Assembly: GCA_964579295.1 (NCBI GenBank) | Contig: CAZOGK010000003.1 | Location: 1 to 64,000, forward strand | Direction of reading: 5' to 3' | DNA from: JAAYYY01 sp964579295 | GTDB taxonomy: Bacteria > Chloroflexota > Anaerolineae > Promineifilales > Promineifilaceae | DNA: 64,000 bases | Part shown: positions 33,725-43,098 of the stretch, piece by piece | How the letters are laid out: each line of letters starts with the position of its first letter | Numbering within the stretch: position 1 is the stretch's first letter | Translations under genes and position numbers: made by a program | The notes under the pieces: generated by a model | Told to the model about the DNA's origin: nothing | The model's database searches: none | The model's input: the letters and a program-made list of their open reading frames with translations, nothing else

Positions 33725-36700
33725 ATGAAGCTAAAGCGATTAGAGCTACAGGGGTATAAGACGTTTGCCAGCCGGACTGTCTTCGACTTTGACAGCGGCA
33801 TAACCGCCATTGTCGGGCCGAACGGCAGCGGCAAGAGCAATATAGCCGACGCCCTGCGCTGGGTGTTAGGCGAGCAGAGCTACGGAACGCTGCGCGGCAA
33901 GCGCACGACTGATATGATATTTGCCGGCAGCCAGGGTCGGGCGCGCGCCGGCATGGCTCAGGTCATCCTCACGCTCGACAACAGCGACAACTGGCTGCCC
34001 ATCGACTTCCAGGAAGTCGTCATTGGGCGGCGGGCTTTTCGCTCGGGTGAGAACGAATATCTGCTCAATGGGCAGAAAGTCCGCCTGCGCGACGTGCAAG
34101 AGCTGCTGGCGACGAGCGGGCTGGGCGAGCGTACCTACACCATTGTGGGCCAGGGACTCATTGACCAGGCGCTTTCGCTGCGGGCAGAGGAAAGGCGCGC
34201 TCTGTTTGAAGAGGCGGCCGGCGTCAGCCATTACCAGGCGAAGCGGGCTGCCACGCTGCGCCGCTTACAGGAGACCCAGCATAACCTGGAGCGCATCCAT
34301 GACATTCTCTCGGAAATCCGCCCGCGCCTGGCCGGCCTAAAAAGGCAGGCCAACCGGGCCCGCAACTATGAACAGGTACAGCGCGACCTGAGGCACCTGC
34401 TGCGCATCTGGTACGGCTACCAGTGGGAGTCACGCAAGCAAACATTGCGGCGGCAACGCCAGCAGGCGCTGGATGCAGAAGCGGCGTGGAAAGAGGGGCG
34501 CGCCCGGCTCAGCGAGCAGCACACAGCCAGCGACGGCCACCGGCGCCAGCTCGCAGCGCTGCAGCGCCAGCTGGGCGAGCTGCAGCGGGAGCGCGAACAG
34601 CTCCGCGAGCAGGGCGAGCAGGCACACCGCCGTCTGGCGATTCTACGCGAGCGCGCCGCGCTGCTGGAGCGGCAGCTAGGAGAAATCGCAGGCGACCTGC
34701 CCCAGCTCAAGGCGCAGCAGGCTACCGCCAATGGTCAGCTTGCCGAGGCGTTGGAGCAGCTCGGCCTGGCGCAGGACAATCGAGCCGCCCAGGAGCAGCA
34801 GCTGCTCGCCTTCCGCCAAACCTTCCGCGACAAACAGGAAGAGATAGACCAGACCACTGCCAGTCTGGCGGCCGCCGAACGGTCGCTCGGCGAGGAGCGG
34901 CGCCGGCTCTCGCAAGCGGAAGGCCAGCTGGCGCAGCTGCGAGAACAGCTACAGGAGCGCCAGAGCAGCGCCAACCATGACGAGGCGACCGCGGCTGCGG
35001 CCGCGGAGGCCGAGCGGCTGGCTGAGGCCAGCGAGCGCGCGCAGCAGGCGCTGGCCGCACTCAGCACAAAACACAGGCAGCTTCAGGATGAGCAGCAGGC
35101 GGCGCGCCGCTCCCTGCGCAGCCGCCGCGAGGAGCTCGACGAGCGCGTGCGCCGGGCCAACCAGCTTAACAGCGAAGCAGCCCGGCTCGAAGCGCGCTGC
35201 GAAATGCTGGACCAGATGCGCCAACGCGATGCCGTCAGCCGCGAAGGGGTCCAGGTAGAGGGGCGGCTGGCCAGCCTGCTTGACATCCCGGCCGAGTATC
35301 AGGACGCTATCGAAGCAGCCCTCGGCGCGCGTCTGGCGACGCTCATCGTGCCTGATGGCGGCAATCTCTGGAAGCTGGTGAGCCAGAATCCGGGAACCAC
35401 CATGCACGCCGTGGCAGCCGTGGACGCGCAACCGACGCCCCCTGGCTCCAGGCCGGCGCAGGCCGGGGTGATCGGTTGGGCCAGCGAGGTGATTGCGGGG
35501 GCGGGCGCGCCACGCCGGGTTATCGACTTGCTGTTGGGCCACATTCTGCTCGTCGCCGAGCGGGAAACGGCCTACGCTGTCGCCGCGGGGCTGCCACCGG
35601 GCGCCGTCGCCGTCGCCCCTGATGGCTTTGTCGTCAATGCCGGCGGTCTGGTCGAGGTAAATCCGCGCGACCCGGAGCGCAGCATCCTGGCGCGTGAAGA
35701 AGCGTGGCGCCAGGCGGCCGCGCGCGCCGCCCAGCAGCGCGAGGCAGCAGAGGCGGTGCAGGCAGAAGTTGCCGTCCAGCGCCAGGAGACCGAGGCGCTC
35801 AACGAGCAGATAATCCAGCTTGACCGCGAGGAGCGGGAGCTGGCGCGCCAGGTACAGGAAGAAAGCCAGCGGGCGGCCCAGCGGCAGCGTGACCTCGACC
35901 GGGCGCGCCAGCAGCTTGACTATCTGCGGCAGCAGCGCGCAGCCGCGCACAGCGAACAGGCCAGTCTGCGCGAGCGCATTACGGCCACGGAGACAACGCT
36001 GCAGGCCTATGGCGCGTCCGTGGCGCGGCTGGAGCAGCAGATAGTAGATGCGCAGCAGCGTCTGGCGTCACTACCGGTCGCCGAGGCGGACCAGGAGCGC
36101 CGCCTCCGCCAGCAGGAGATAGAGACGGCGCGGACCATCGTTGCCGGACGCGAAGCCGTCGTTGAGAGCCGGCGGGCAACCCTGGGCCAGATCGACGCTC
36201 AGCTACAGCGCAGCCTGGAGCGACAGGCACAGCTCGAGGCGGAACAGCGCGAGCTGGACCTGGAAGCGGCCGAGCGCCGCGTCGGCGAACTGCAGGCGAG
36301 CATGGCCGCGCTGGATGCCCGGATTGAGCCGCTGCAGGCACGACTTGGCGAAAGGCAGGCCGCATTTGAAGCGCTGGAAGAAGAAGCGGCCGCTGCCCAG
36401 CGCCGGGCGCATGACCTGGAGACGTTTTACACCCAGGCCAGGGTGGCGCTGAGCCAGCAGGAAAACATGCTGGAAGGGCTGGCCGAGCGCATCCGTAATG
36501 ACCTGGGCCTGGTCGCGCTGTCATTTGAGGAGGGGCGCGGCGGGCAGAGCCCGCTGCCGATTGGCGAGATTGTCGAGCAGCTGCCGGTGGTAGAAGAGCT
36601 ACCCGGCGACATCGAGGAGAGCATCCATAACTACCGGGGCCAGCTGCAGCGCATGGGCGCGATTAATGCGGAGGCGCCAGAGGAGTACGAGCAGACGCTG

Positions 36701-37264
36701 GAGCGGCACGACTTCCTAACACAACAGGTCGAGGATCTACAGCAGACGGAGAAGCGGCTGCGGCGCGTCATCGCCGAGCTGGACGAGCTGACTTCACGCG
36801 CCTTCGCCGCCACGGTCGCCCACGTCGATACCATATTTGGACAGATGTTCACGCAGCTATTCGGCGGCGGTTCGGCGCGCCTCTTCCTCACCGAGCCTGA
36901 TGACCTGACGATCAGCGGCGTCGACATCATTGCCCAGCTGCCCAACCGGCGCCAGCAACGTCTCGGCCTGCTCTCCGGCGGCGAGCGTTCGCTGACGGCG
37001 GCGGCCCTGCTCTTCGCCCTGCTGAAGGTGGCGCCGCCCCCCTTCAGCGTGCTGGACGAGGTTGACGCGATGTTGGATGAAGCGAACGTCACCCGCTTTC
37101 GGGCCGTGCTGCGCGAGCTGGCGCAGCAGTCCCAGTTCATCGTCATTACCCATAATCGCGGCACTGTGCAGGCGGCGCGCACCGTTTACGGCGTCAGCAT
37201 GGGCGCGGACAGCGCCAGCCAGGTCATCTCCATCCGTCCCGAAGAGTATCTGCGTAAGAAATAA
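33725..37264 (+). CDS. smc: Chromosome segregation protein SMC
   Basis: An 1179-residue structural-maintenance-of-chromosomes ATPase of full family length, working in DNA compaction and segregation. The N-terminal head has LKRLELQGYKTFASRT and Walker A VGPNGSGKSNI; two long coiled coils flank a hinge at about 500-660 (RLASLLDIPAEYQDAIEAAL region); the C-terminal head has the signature LSGGERSLTAAALLF and Walker B FSVLDEVDAMLDEAN. ATG 33725 follows AAAGGAGAC and is chosen over a TTG four codons upstream. scpA and scpB are not in the window. A hairpin at 37267 ends the unit. Confidence 0.97.
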   Translation: MKLKRLELQGYKTFASRTVFDFDSGITAIVGPNGSGKSNIADALRWVLGEQSYGTLRGKRTTDMIFAGSQGRARAGMAQVILTLDNSDNWLPIDFQEVVIGRRAFRSGENEYLLNGQKVRLRDVQELLATSGLGERTYTIVGQGLIDQALSLRAEERRALFEEAAGVSHYQAKRAATLRRLQETQHNLERIHDILSEIRPRLAGLKRQANRARNYEQVQRDLRHLLRIWYGYQWESRKQTLRRQRQQALDAEAAWKEGRARLSEQHTASDGHRRQLAALQRQLGELQREREQLREQGEQAHRRLAILRERAALLERQLGEIAGDLPQLKAQQATANGQLAEALEQLGLAQDNRAAQEQQLLAFRQTFRDKQEEIDQTTASLAAAERSLGEERRRLSQAEGQLAQLREQLQERQSSANHDEATAAAAAEAERLAEASERAQQALAALSTKHRQLQDEQQAARRSLRSRREELDERVRRANQLNSEAARLEARCEMLDQMRQRDAVSREGVQVEGRLASLLDIPAEYQDAIEAALGARLATLIVPDGGNLWKLVSQNPGTTMHAVAAVDAQPTPPGSRPAQAGVIGWASEVIAGAGAPRRVIDLLLGHILLVAERETAYAVAAGLPPGAVAVAPDGFVVNAGGLVEVNPRDPERSILAREEAWRQAAARAAQQREAAEAVQAEVAVQRQETEALNEQIIQLDREERELARQVQEESQRAAQRQRDLDRARQQLDYLRQQRAAAHSEQASLRERITATETTLQAYGASVARLEQQIVDAQQRLASLPVAEADQERRLRQQEIETARTIVAGREAVVESRRATLGQIDAQLQRSLERQAQLEAEQRELDLEAAERRVGELQASMAALDARIEPLQARLGERQAAFEALEEEAAAAQRRAHDLETFYTQARVALSQQENMLEGLAERIRNDLGLVALSFEEGRGGQSPLPIGEIVEQLPVVEELPGDIEESIHNYRGQLQRMGAINAEAPEEYEQTLERHDFLTQQVEDLQQTEKRLRRVIAELDELTSRAFAATVAHVDTIFGQMFTQLFGGGSARLFLTEPDDLTISGVDIIAQLPNRRQQRLGLLSGGERSLTAAALLFALLKVAPPPFSVLDEVDAMLDEANVTRFRAVLRELAQQSQFIVITHNRGTVQAARTVYGVSMGADSASQVISIRPEEYLRKK

Positions 37265-37266
37265 GA

Positions 37267-37296
37267 GAGCCGGGATACCGTCTGGCATCCCGGCTC
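37267..37296. terminator. Bidirectional terminator between convergent smc and the SurA-like gene
   Basis: GAGCCGGGAT (37267-37276) pairs perfectly with ATCCCGGCTC (37287-37296). On the minus strand the stem is followed by TCTTATTT. It starts 2 bases after the smc stop and ends 36 bases before the stop of the minus gene. Confidence 0.6.
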
Positions 37297-37332
37297 AATC
37301 AAGCCGCTATGAGTTGCGTCTGTCTGCCGGCA

Positions 37333-38724
37333 CTACTCCGTATTGGACGGCGTCGCCTCTAGCGTAGCAGGCAGCGTGGGCGCCAGCAGCGTAGGCGCCG
37401 GTGTTGGCTGCTGATAGAAGATGGGATCGAGGACCGGCTGCGTCGGCGACCGGCCGCGCCAGTTCTCAAACAGTGTAGCGTCGCCCAGCTCGCGGCGTGA
37501 CGCAAGTAGATCGCTGACAAGCTGGAAACGCTGGTTCTCCAGCGTGGACTCTGGTAGCTCGCGGATTTCGCGGCCGCTTACCATGAGGATGTAGAAGACG
37601 GTATCTTGCTCCACACCGGTTAACTGGTCGATGCCGGGGTCAACCTCCATGATCTCACTCGGCTCCTCCAACTCCAGTGCAAATGCCGCCTCGGCTACTG
37701 CCTCTCCGTAGCGTTGGGCAATGCTCTCCTGTGTCTGCCAGATCAGCTCAGCGGCTGAGCCCGGCAAGGCCGCTTCATCCTCCGCGGGCAGGCTGCGCAG
37801 GCGGTTCCAGACGTCGAGAAAACCTGTCTCGTCGATAGCCTCAGCCGCCTGGGCGGCTTCTTCGGCCGTCGCAAAGGAGAGCAGGTAGAGGCTGGCTTGC
37901 TCCGCTTCGGGGCTCATCTCTACTTCCTCGGCGAGCGCCTCGGCCAGCTTCTCCCGGTACAGTTGGGCGCGCAGCACGGCGCGGTATGATTCCTCATTCG
38001 CGCCGTGATCACGGAAGCGGCGGAGAATCGTATTATACTCCTCGCGGAACGCATCCTCGCTCACCGGCGTCGCCGTCGGTAATGGCGTCATCGTCGGGCC
38101 GGCCGTGGCCGTGGGCGCCAGTGTGGGAGCGGGCACCACTTCCGTTATCACCGAAGTGGGTATGGGCGTAAGCGAAGGCGTCGGCGCTATCGTCTGCGTT
38201 GCCGTGGGCAGCGGGGTAGGCGCAGCGCCCCCATAGTAACTGAACCCTTCTTCGAGCCGTTTTTGCAGCTCTTCGTCGGAGACTGTTATCCCGCGCGCTT
38301 CCGCCTGCTGGCGTATGATTGCCTCGTCTACCAGCTGTTCCAGCATGAACTCGCCGAGAACCTCTGGCTGGAGCAGAAGGCTGATCTGCTGCTGGTTGAA
38401 CTGCTGCACCAGGCCGATGTCGCCGCCGAAGGCCTCGGCCTGGTCTTCCATGGCAATGATGAACTGGGCGCGCTGGAAGCGGACCCGTTCCTGCCATTCA
38501 CGCAGAGTAATCTCTTGTTGGCCTACCGTGGCGACGGCCTGAGTCGGCCGCACGATCCCTTCCATGACGACTGCCATCAGGGCAACCAGGGCGAGCAGGC
38601 CGACAATGAGGCCAACGGCGATGCGGACCTGACGGTTGCGCTCGCGCTGCCGCCGGGCCAGCAAAACCTCTTTACGCGAGAGACGACGATCTTCGCGCGC
38701 TTCTTCTCGCTGTTTCTTTGCCAT
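37333..38724 (-). CDS. SurA-N/parvulin-like membrane-anchored chaperone
   Basis: A 463-residue protein. A highly charged N-terminus (KKQREEAREDRRLSRKE) precedes one transmembrane helix (about 35-56), then a SurA N-terminal-like helical domain (AVATVGQQEITLREWQERV, residues about 64-160). A Thr/Pro-rich insertion of about 60 residues (165-225) splits this domain. The last half aligns loosely with a degenerate parvulin-type prolyl isomerase (SLYLLSFATAEEA.. region), without clear catalytic residues. It probably folds proteins outside the membrane. It follows rpsR by 15 bases. Confidence 0.7.
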   Translation of the reverse strand: MAKKQREEAREDRRLSRKEVLLARRQRERNRQVRIAVGLIVGLLALVALMAVVMEGIVRPTQAVATVGQQEITLREWQERVRFQRAQFIIAMEDQAEAFGGDIGLVQQFNQQQISLLLQPEVLGEFMLEQLVDEAIIRQQAEARGITVSDEELQKRLEEGFSYYGGAAPTPLPTATQTIAPTPSLTPIPTSVITEVVPAPTLAPTATAGPTMTPLPTATPVSEDAFREEYNTILRRFRDHGANEESYRAVLRAQLYREKLAEALAEEVEMSPEAEQASLYLLSFATAEEAAQAAEAIDETGFLDVWNRLRSLPAEDEAALPGSAAELIWQTQESIAQRYGEAVAEAAFALELEEPSEIMEVDPGIDQLTGVEQDTVFYILMVSGREIRELPESTLENQRFQLVSDLLASRRELGDATLFENWRGRSPTQPVLDPIFYQQPTPAPTLLAPTLPATLEATPSNTE

Positions 38725-38739
38725 GGCCTTACTGCCTTT

Positions 38740-38979
38740 TTAGTCGCTGACGAAAGGCAGCAGAGCCAGATGGCGCGCACGCTTGACCGCGGTCGCCAGG
38801 CTGCGCTGGTGTTTGGCGCAGGCGCCGGTCTGCCGGCGCGGGCGGATCCGGCCATGCTCGGTTACATAGCGGCGTAGTGTGTCGACGTCTTTGTAATCGA
38901 CCGTCTCAACCTTATCTACACAGAAGGAGCAGATGCGGCGCCGCCGAAACCGTCCTCCTCCACCACGAAAATCAGCCAT
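38740..38979 (-). CDS. rpsR: 30S ribosomal protein S18
   Basis: A 79-residue S18 of normal size, which pairs with S6 on the platform of the small subunit. Seen: RRRRICSFCVDKVETVDYKD with a CxxC, the DVDTLRRYVTEHGRI core and RRQTGACAKHQRSLATAVKRAR. ATG 38979 is chosen for GGAGGTAAC just upstream. It lies after rpsF with a 188-base gap and no ssb gene between them, and before the SurA-like gene. Confidence 0.95.
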   Translation of the reverse strand: MADFRGGGGRFRRRRICSFCVDKVETVDYKDVDTLRRYVTEHGRIRPRRQTGACAKHQRSLATAVKRARHLALLPFVSD

Positions 38980-39167
38980 TGTTACCTCCAAGTGGATGCT
39001 TTCTCAAGCCGTCTCTCTGGCGCTGCAGTAGCCATCGGTGTCCCGTGGACGTTCGCCCTAGATGCTGCCGGCCGGGGTCAAATGCCGCGGCCTGGCCCTG
39101 CTTTCCATATCCGCACGGAACGCTGGCGGCCCCTACTGGCCAGGGTGACGGAGAATTATCTATTTAA

Positions 39168-39461
39168 CTATTCGCCCTTGCGTACCACCAGGTGGCGCAA
39201 GATGGCTTCTTCGTACAGGATCTGGCGCTCGACGGCGTTGACTTGCTCAGGCTCCATATTAGCCTCGTAGAGCACATAATAGCCGTCGCGTTCGTTACCG
39301 ATGGGGTAGGCCAGCGAGCGCTGTCCCCAATGATTGGCTTTCGGCGCAGTCGCCTCATCGCCGCTAGGGTTCAGCCAGCCGCCGACCCGCTCGATAATCG
39401 CGTTGCGGTCGTCATCTTCCAGACTCGTCTTGATTACAATCGTGACTTCATACTCGCGCAC
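39168..39461 (-). CDS. rpsF: 30S ribosomal protein S6
   Basis: A 97-residue S6: REYEVTIVIKTSL at the start, HWGQRSLAYPIGNERDGYYV in the middle and ERQILYEEAILRHLVVRK at the end. The start is GTG 39461 with a strong AAAGGAGG about 10 bases upstream; no ATG gives a family-like N-terminus. In many bacteria rpsF-ssb-rpsR are adjacent, but here ssb is missing from the gap. S6 often binds its own mRNA for autoregulation; I do not see an obvious structured operator. Confidence 0.93.
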   Translation of the reverse strand: MREYEVTIVIKTSLEDDDRNAIIERVGGWLNPSGDEATAPKANHWGQRSLAYPIGNERDGYYVLYEANMEPEQVNAVERQILYEEAILRHLVVRKGE

Positions 39462-39613
39462 GTTGCGTATGCCTCCTTTCCGTGGAATAACTCGGGCGAG
39501 TGTCTGCCCCCGGTCAGGCCGGGAGCGGAAAGCAGCGGTTGCTGCGCAACGGGAGTATATTATCATAGATGAAGAATTCGACCAGGCGTCCCGTCCCCCT
39601 CTCATCATTCCGC

Positions 39614-39619
39614 TATAAT
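39614..39619 (+). promoter_or_regulatory. TATAAT -10 box of the GH99-LysM gene
   Basis: A perfect TATAAT ends 9 bases before ATG 39629, so the expected transcript start is about 3 bases upstream of the start codon. No -35 or ribosome site is evident. Confidence 0.4.
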
Positions 39620-39628
39620 CGTCGGGTC

Positions 39629-41416
39629 ATGGCTTGCCAGACTCGCGCTCTCACCGCCCCGGCCGCGCGCCGGCTGTTCCTGCTGCTCTTGCTCGTCGCC
39701 GGCGCCCTGCTCGCGCGCGGCGGCGAGAGTTCTGCGCAGGGCCGCACCAATCTGGTGCTGGCTTTTTACTACGCCTGGTATAACCCCAACAGCTTTGGCC
39801 CCGGCAAGACCCCGTTCCAGCCCGAGCAGCCTTACTTCTCCAACGACGCCGCCACCATGCAACGCCACGTCGCCCAGGCCAGCGGCGCGGGCATCGACGC
39901 CTTTGTGCAGAGCTGGTATGGGCCGAACGAGCCGCAGACGAACGGAAACTTCGCCATGCTCTTGGACACGGCGGCGGCGGCAGGCTTCAAGGCCGCCATC
40001 GATTTCGAGCCGGGCGTCTTCATGAATAGCAACGACGAGCGGGCCAGCGCCCTGGCTACCTTGCTCGCCACGCACGCGAACCATTCCGCCTACCTGCGCG
40101 TGGACGGCAAGCCGGTCATCTTCTTCTGGGCCAACTGGATGTACAGCGTGGACGATTGGGCGACCATCCGCAGCATTGCCGATCCGGGCCGGAACAGCAT
40201 CTGGATTGCCGAAGGGGGCAACCCGGCTTACCTGTCGGTCTTCGACGGCCTGCATCTGTATAACATCGCCTGGGCAGCGAACCCGGCCGGCATTAACGGG
40301 CGCTGGGCGGGCGAGACGCGGGCCGCGGCCGCGACCCACGGCAGCTATAAGTACTGGGTCGCCACGGCCATGCCCGGCTTCGACGATCGCCATCTCGGCC
40401 GTGGCGATCAGTCGATCTACCGCGACCGGGCGGGCGGCGCTTACTTCCAGAACAGCTTTGCCGACGCCGCCAGCAGCGCTCCGGACATGTTGATTATCAC
40501 CTCATTCAACGAGTGGGCGGAGGGCAGTAATATCGAGCCCAGCGTAGAGTTTGGGACGCAATACCTGGAGCTGGCTGCGCAGCTCATCAGCGCCTACAAG
40601 TCGGGCAGCGTACCCGCGGCGCCTCCCCTGCCGGCGCAGCCAACGGTAAGCGCGGCGGGCCAGGTGCAGGCCAGCCCCGCGGCAGCGGCGGCGACAGCCG
40701 CGACCAGTCCTGCCTTTGCGTCGCCCACGCCGGGCAGTGATGGCGTAGTGCGCTATCTCGTCGCCTCCGGCGATACGCTGAGCGGGATTGGCGTGCAATT
40801 CGGCCTCACCGTCGACGAACTGCTAGCGCTGAACAACCTGACGCCGGACAGCCTGCTGACCGTCGGGCAAGAGATCATCCTCGGCTATAGCGACAGCGCC
40901 ACACGAGCCGCGGCCGCGCCCCAGGTCCCCGCGGGCACAACCCTGCGCGACGACGGCGCTTACGTCTACAGCGTCGCCGAAGGGGATAGCCTGCTGGCCA
41001 TCGCCGCCGATTATGATTTGAGCCTCGCCGAGCTGCTGGCGTTCAACGAAGGGCTAACGGCCGAGTCGCTGCTCAGCGTCGGCCAGGAGATTGTCGTCGG
41101 TCTGCGGCCGCAGCCAGCCTCGACCGGCGGCTCGACAGACATGCCGGCTGCTCTGGCCAGCCCGACAGCCATGCCGCCGACCGCGACGATGGCCGCGACG
41201 GCAACGCCTGCGCCTCCTGCTACGGTGGTCACTGAGCTGGTGAGCCTGCCGACGGCGCCGGCCGCGGCCACGCCAGCGCCCGAGGAGGCGGCGCCAGCGG
41301 CAGAGCCGGAGGGGGCTGTCGCCGCCGCTCTGGACCCAGGGACCGTCACGACTGGCATCGTCGTTCTCCTCGTCGCCGGAGGATTACTGGCCTTCGTCGT
41401 CGGGCGGCGGCGTTAG
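39629..41416 (+). CDS. Surface glycoside hydrolase family 99-like protein with two LysM domains and C-terminal membrane anchor
   Basis: A 595-residue exported protein. A signal peptide (FLLLLLLVAGALLARGG, about 15-35) is followed by a GH99/GH71-like catalytic barrel (about 40-335): FYYAWYNP, AGIDAFVQSWYGP, DFEPGVF, PVIFFWANWMY and ITSFNEWAEGSNIEPS. GH99 enzymes cleave alpha-mannosidic links. Two LysM domains follow (about 370-415 and 445-491; SGDTLSGIGVQFGLTVDELL, EGDSLLAIAADYDLSLAELL), then a Thr/Pro linker and a C-terminal helix ending VVGRRR. LysM suggests peptidoglycan or glycan binding. ATG 39629 has no ribosome site but a TATAAT right upstream. It converges on radA. Confidence 0.8.
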   Translation: MACQTRALTAPAARRLFLLLLLVAGALLARGGESSAQGRTNLVLAFYYAWYNPNSFGPGKTPFQPEQPYFSNDAATMQRHVAQASGAGIDAFVQSWYGPNEPQTNGNFAMLLDTAAAAGFKAAIDFEPGVFMNSNDERASALATLLATHANHSAYLRVDGKPVIFFWANWMYSVDDWATIRSIADPGRNSIWIAEGGNPAYLSVFDGLHLYNIAWAANPAGINGRWAGETRAAAATHGSYKYWVATAMPGFDDRHLGRGDQSIYRDRAGGAYFQNSFADAASSAPDMLIITSFNEWAEGSNIEPSVEFGTQYLELAAQLISAYKSGSVPAAPPLPAQPTVSAAGQVQASPAAAAATAATSPAFASPTPGSDGVVRYLVASGDTLSGIGVQFGLTVDELLALNNLTPDSLLTVGQEIILGYSDSATRAAAAPQVPAGTTLRDDGAYVYSVAEGDSLLAIAADYDLSLAELLAFNEGLTAESLLSVGQEIVVGLRPQPASTGGSTDMPAALASPTAMPPTATMAATATPAPPATVVTELVSLPTAPAAATPAPEEAAPAAEPEGAVAAALDPGTVTTGIVVLLVAGGLLAFVVGRRR

Positions 41417-41426
41417 GCGCGCCTGC

Positions 41427-42809
41427 TCAGGAGCGCGCGAGCAGGGCAGCGTCCAGCGCCTCTCCCAGCGTGCGGCAGGCGACAAGCTCCAGCCCGCTGG
41501 GGAGTTCGAGCGGCTGGCGGCGCGGCGAGCGAGGGACCAGGCAGCGGCGGAAGCCGAGCTTGGCGGCCTCTTTGAGCCGGGTATCAAGTTGGCTGACGGT
41601 ACGCAGCTCGCCGCTCAGGCCAATCTCGCCGATGAGGGCCATATCGGCGTGCACCGGCCGGTCTTTGATGCCGCTGGCAATGGCCGTCGCCACGGCCAGA
41701 TCGGCGGCCGGCTCGTCAATCTGCAGCCCGCCCACTACGTTGACGAAGACATCTTTGTCGTGCACGTTGACGCCCACGCGACGGCTGAGGACAGCCGCCA
41801 GAAGTAAGAGGCGGTTGTAGTCGATGCCGTTGGCTGTGCGCCGCGGGTTGGAGAAGGTCGTCGTGCTCGCCAGGGCCTGAATCTCCACCAGCAGGGGGCG
41901 GGTGCCTTCCATGGGCACGGCAATGGTCGAGCCGGGCGCGTTGGCCTGCCGCTCCGCCAGAAACGCTTCCGACGGATTGGGCACTTCGACCATTCCCTTC
42001 TCCACCATCTCAAAAACGCCGACTTCACTGGTAGCGCCAAAGCGGTTCTTGACGCCGCGCAGCAGCCGGTAGCGATGAAAATGGTCCCCCTCCAGGTAGA
42101 GCACAGTGTCGACAATATGCTCCAGCACGCGCGGCCCGGCCAGGTTGCCCTCTTTGGTGACGTGGCCGACGAGGAAGATGGTAATGCCGGAGTTCTTGGC
42201 GAGTTCCTGAAAGACGCTAGCCGACTGGCGCACCTGGCTGATACTGCCGGCCGTCGCCGTCAGCGAATCCGAGTAGGTTGTCTGGATGCTATCGACAATG
42301 ACCATGACCGGCTGGATGGCCTCAATGTGGCCGACCATGACGTTGAGATTGGTCTCGGTTACCAGGTAGAGATCGTCCGGGTCCAGGCCAAGCCGGTCGG
42401 CCCGCATCTTGATCTGGCGCGCGCTCTCCTCGCCGGAGATATAGAGCACCGGCCCGTGGAGCTGGGCCATGAGCGCCGCGACCTCGAGGAGCAGGGTAGA
42501 CTTGCCGATGCCCGGGTCGCCGCCGACGAGAACCAGCGAGCCGGGCACCACGCCGCCGCCCAGCACCCGGGTGAACTCCTCGAGCGGCAGCGGCAGCCGC
42601 TCTACTCCGTCAGTCGTAATCTCGCGCAGGCGGCGCGGCGCGCTGACCGGACCCGTTCCGATGCGGCGCGCACTCTGAGCGCCGGCTTCCGGCTCGACAA
42701 TCTGCTCGACCATCGAGCCAAACTCACCACACTGCGGGCAGCGCCCCAGGTAACGGGGCGCCGTCCTCCCACACGCCTGGCAGACGTAACGCGTCTTGAC
42801 TTTAGCCAT
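41427..42809 (-). CDS. radA: DNA repair protein RadA (Sms)
   Basis: A 460-residue RadA, the RecA-like helicase that aids branch migration in recombination. The N-terminal zinc ribbon has CQACGRTAPRYLGRCPQC; then VVPGSLVLVGGDPGIGKST (Walker A), the ISGEESARQIKMRA region, the KNRFG motif (VKNRFGATSEVGVFEM) and a C-terminal Lon-like domain with VNVVGGLQIDEPAADLAVA. Length and domain order are normal. AAGGAAG lies upstream of ATG 42809. Ten bases separate its stop from the convergent GH99-LysM gene. Confidence 0.96.
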   Translation of the reverse strand: MAKVKTRYVCQACGRTAPRYLGRCPQCGEFGSMVEQIVEPEAGAQSARRIGTGPVSAPRRLREITTDGVERLPLPLEEFTRVLGGGVVPGSLVLVGGDPGIGKSTLLLEVAALMAQLHGPVLYISGEESARQIKMRADRLGLDPDDLYLVTETNLNVMVGHIEAIQPVMVIVDSIQTTYSDSLTATAGSISQVRQSASVFQELAKNSGITIFLVGHVTKEGNLAGPRVLEHIVDTVLYLEGDHFHRYRLLRGVKNRFGATSEVGVFEMVEKGMVEVPNPSEAFLAERQANAPGSTIAVPMEGTRPLLVEIQALASTTTFSNPRRTANGIDYNRLLLLAAVLSRRVGVNVHDKDVFVNVVGGLQIDEPAADLAVATAIASGIKDRPVHADMALIGEIGLSGELRTVSQLDTRLKEAAKLGFRRCLVPRSPRRQPLELPSGLELVACRTLGEALDAALLARS

Positions 42810-42887
42810 ACTCGCTTCCTTTTATCACCGGCAGCGATGCGCCGCTGCTAGCCGGGGTTGCGCTCTACAGGGGACCTATGCGCCCTA

Positions 42888-42916
42888 TTGGAGCCGATTT
42901 TACCATATGCTATAAT
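42888..42916 (+). promoter_or_regulatory. Extended -10 promoter of the surface-protein cluster
   Basis: TTGGAG (42888-42893), 17-base spacer, perfect TATAAT (42911-42916) preceded by TGC. Predicted start near 42923, leaving a leader of about 175 bases to ATG 43099. The leader shows no clear gene. Confidence 0.6.
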
Positions 42917-43098
42917 GCCGCGTGACTTTTCTCACGCCTGTTCAAGCTAGGTCTGGGCTCAGCGCTGTCTGGTCTGTTGGACGCAGTTTTTCTGCTACAC
43001 TGCAGCCGGCCGCAGCCAGTGGCGACGCGCCAGGCAGAATAACACAATGCAGTTGGATGGCAGATTCAGGTAGCGCAGGGCAGCGCGCAACCAAAGAT

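Noticed and set aside
38992..39270. Plus-strand frame of 92 codons across the rpsF-rpsR gap
   Set aside because: It runs into the antisense of rpsF, has no ribosome site and no recognisable motif.
42922..43098. GTG 42922 as start of the fibronectin-like gene
   Set aside because: It would sit at the predicted transcription start, but the extra 59 residues look random and displace the signal or anchor helix from the N-terminus.
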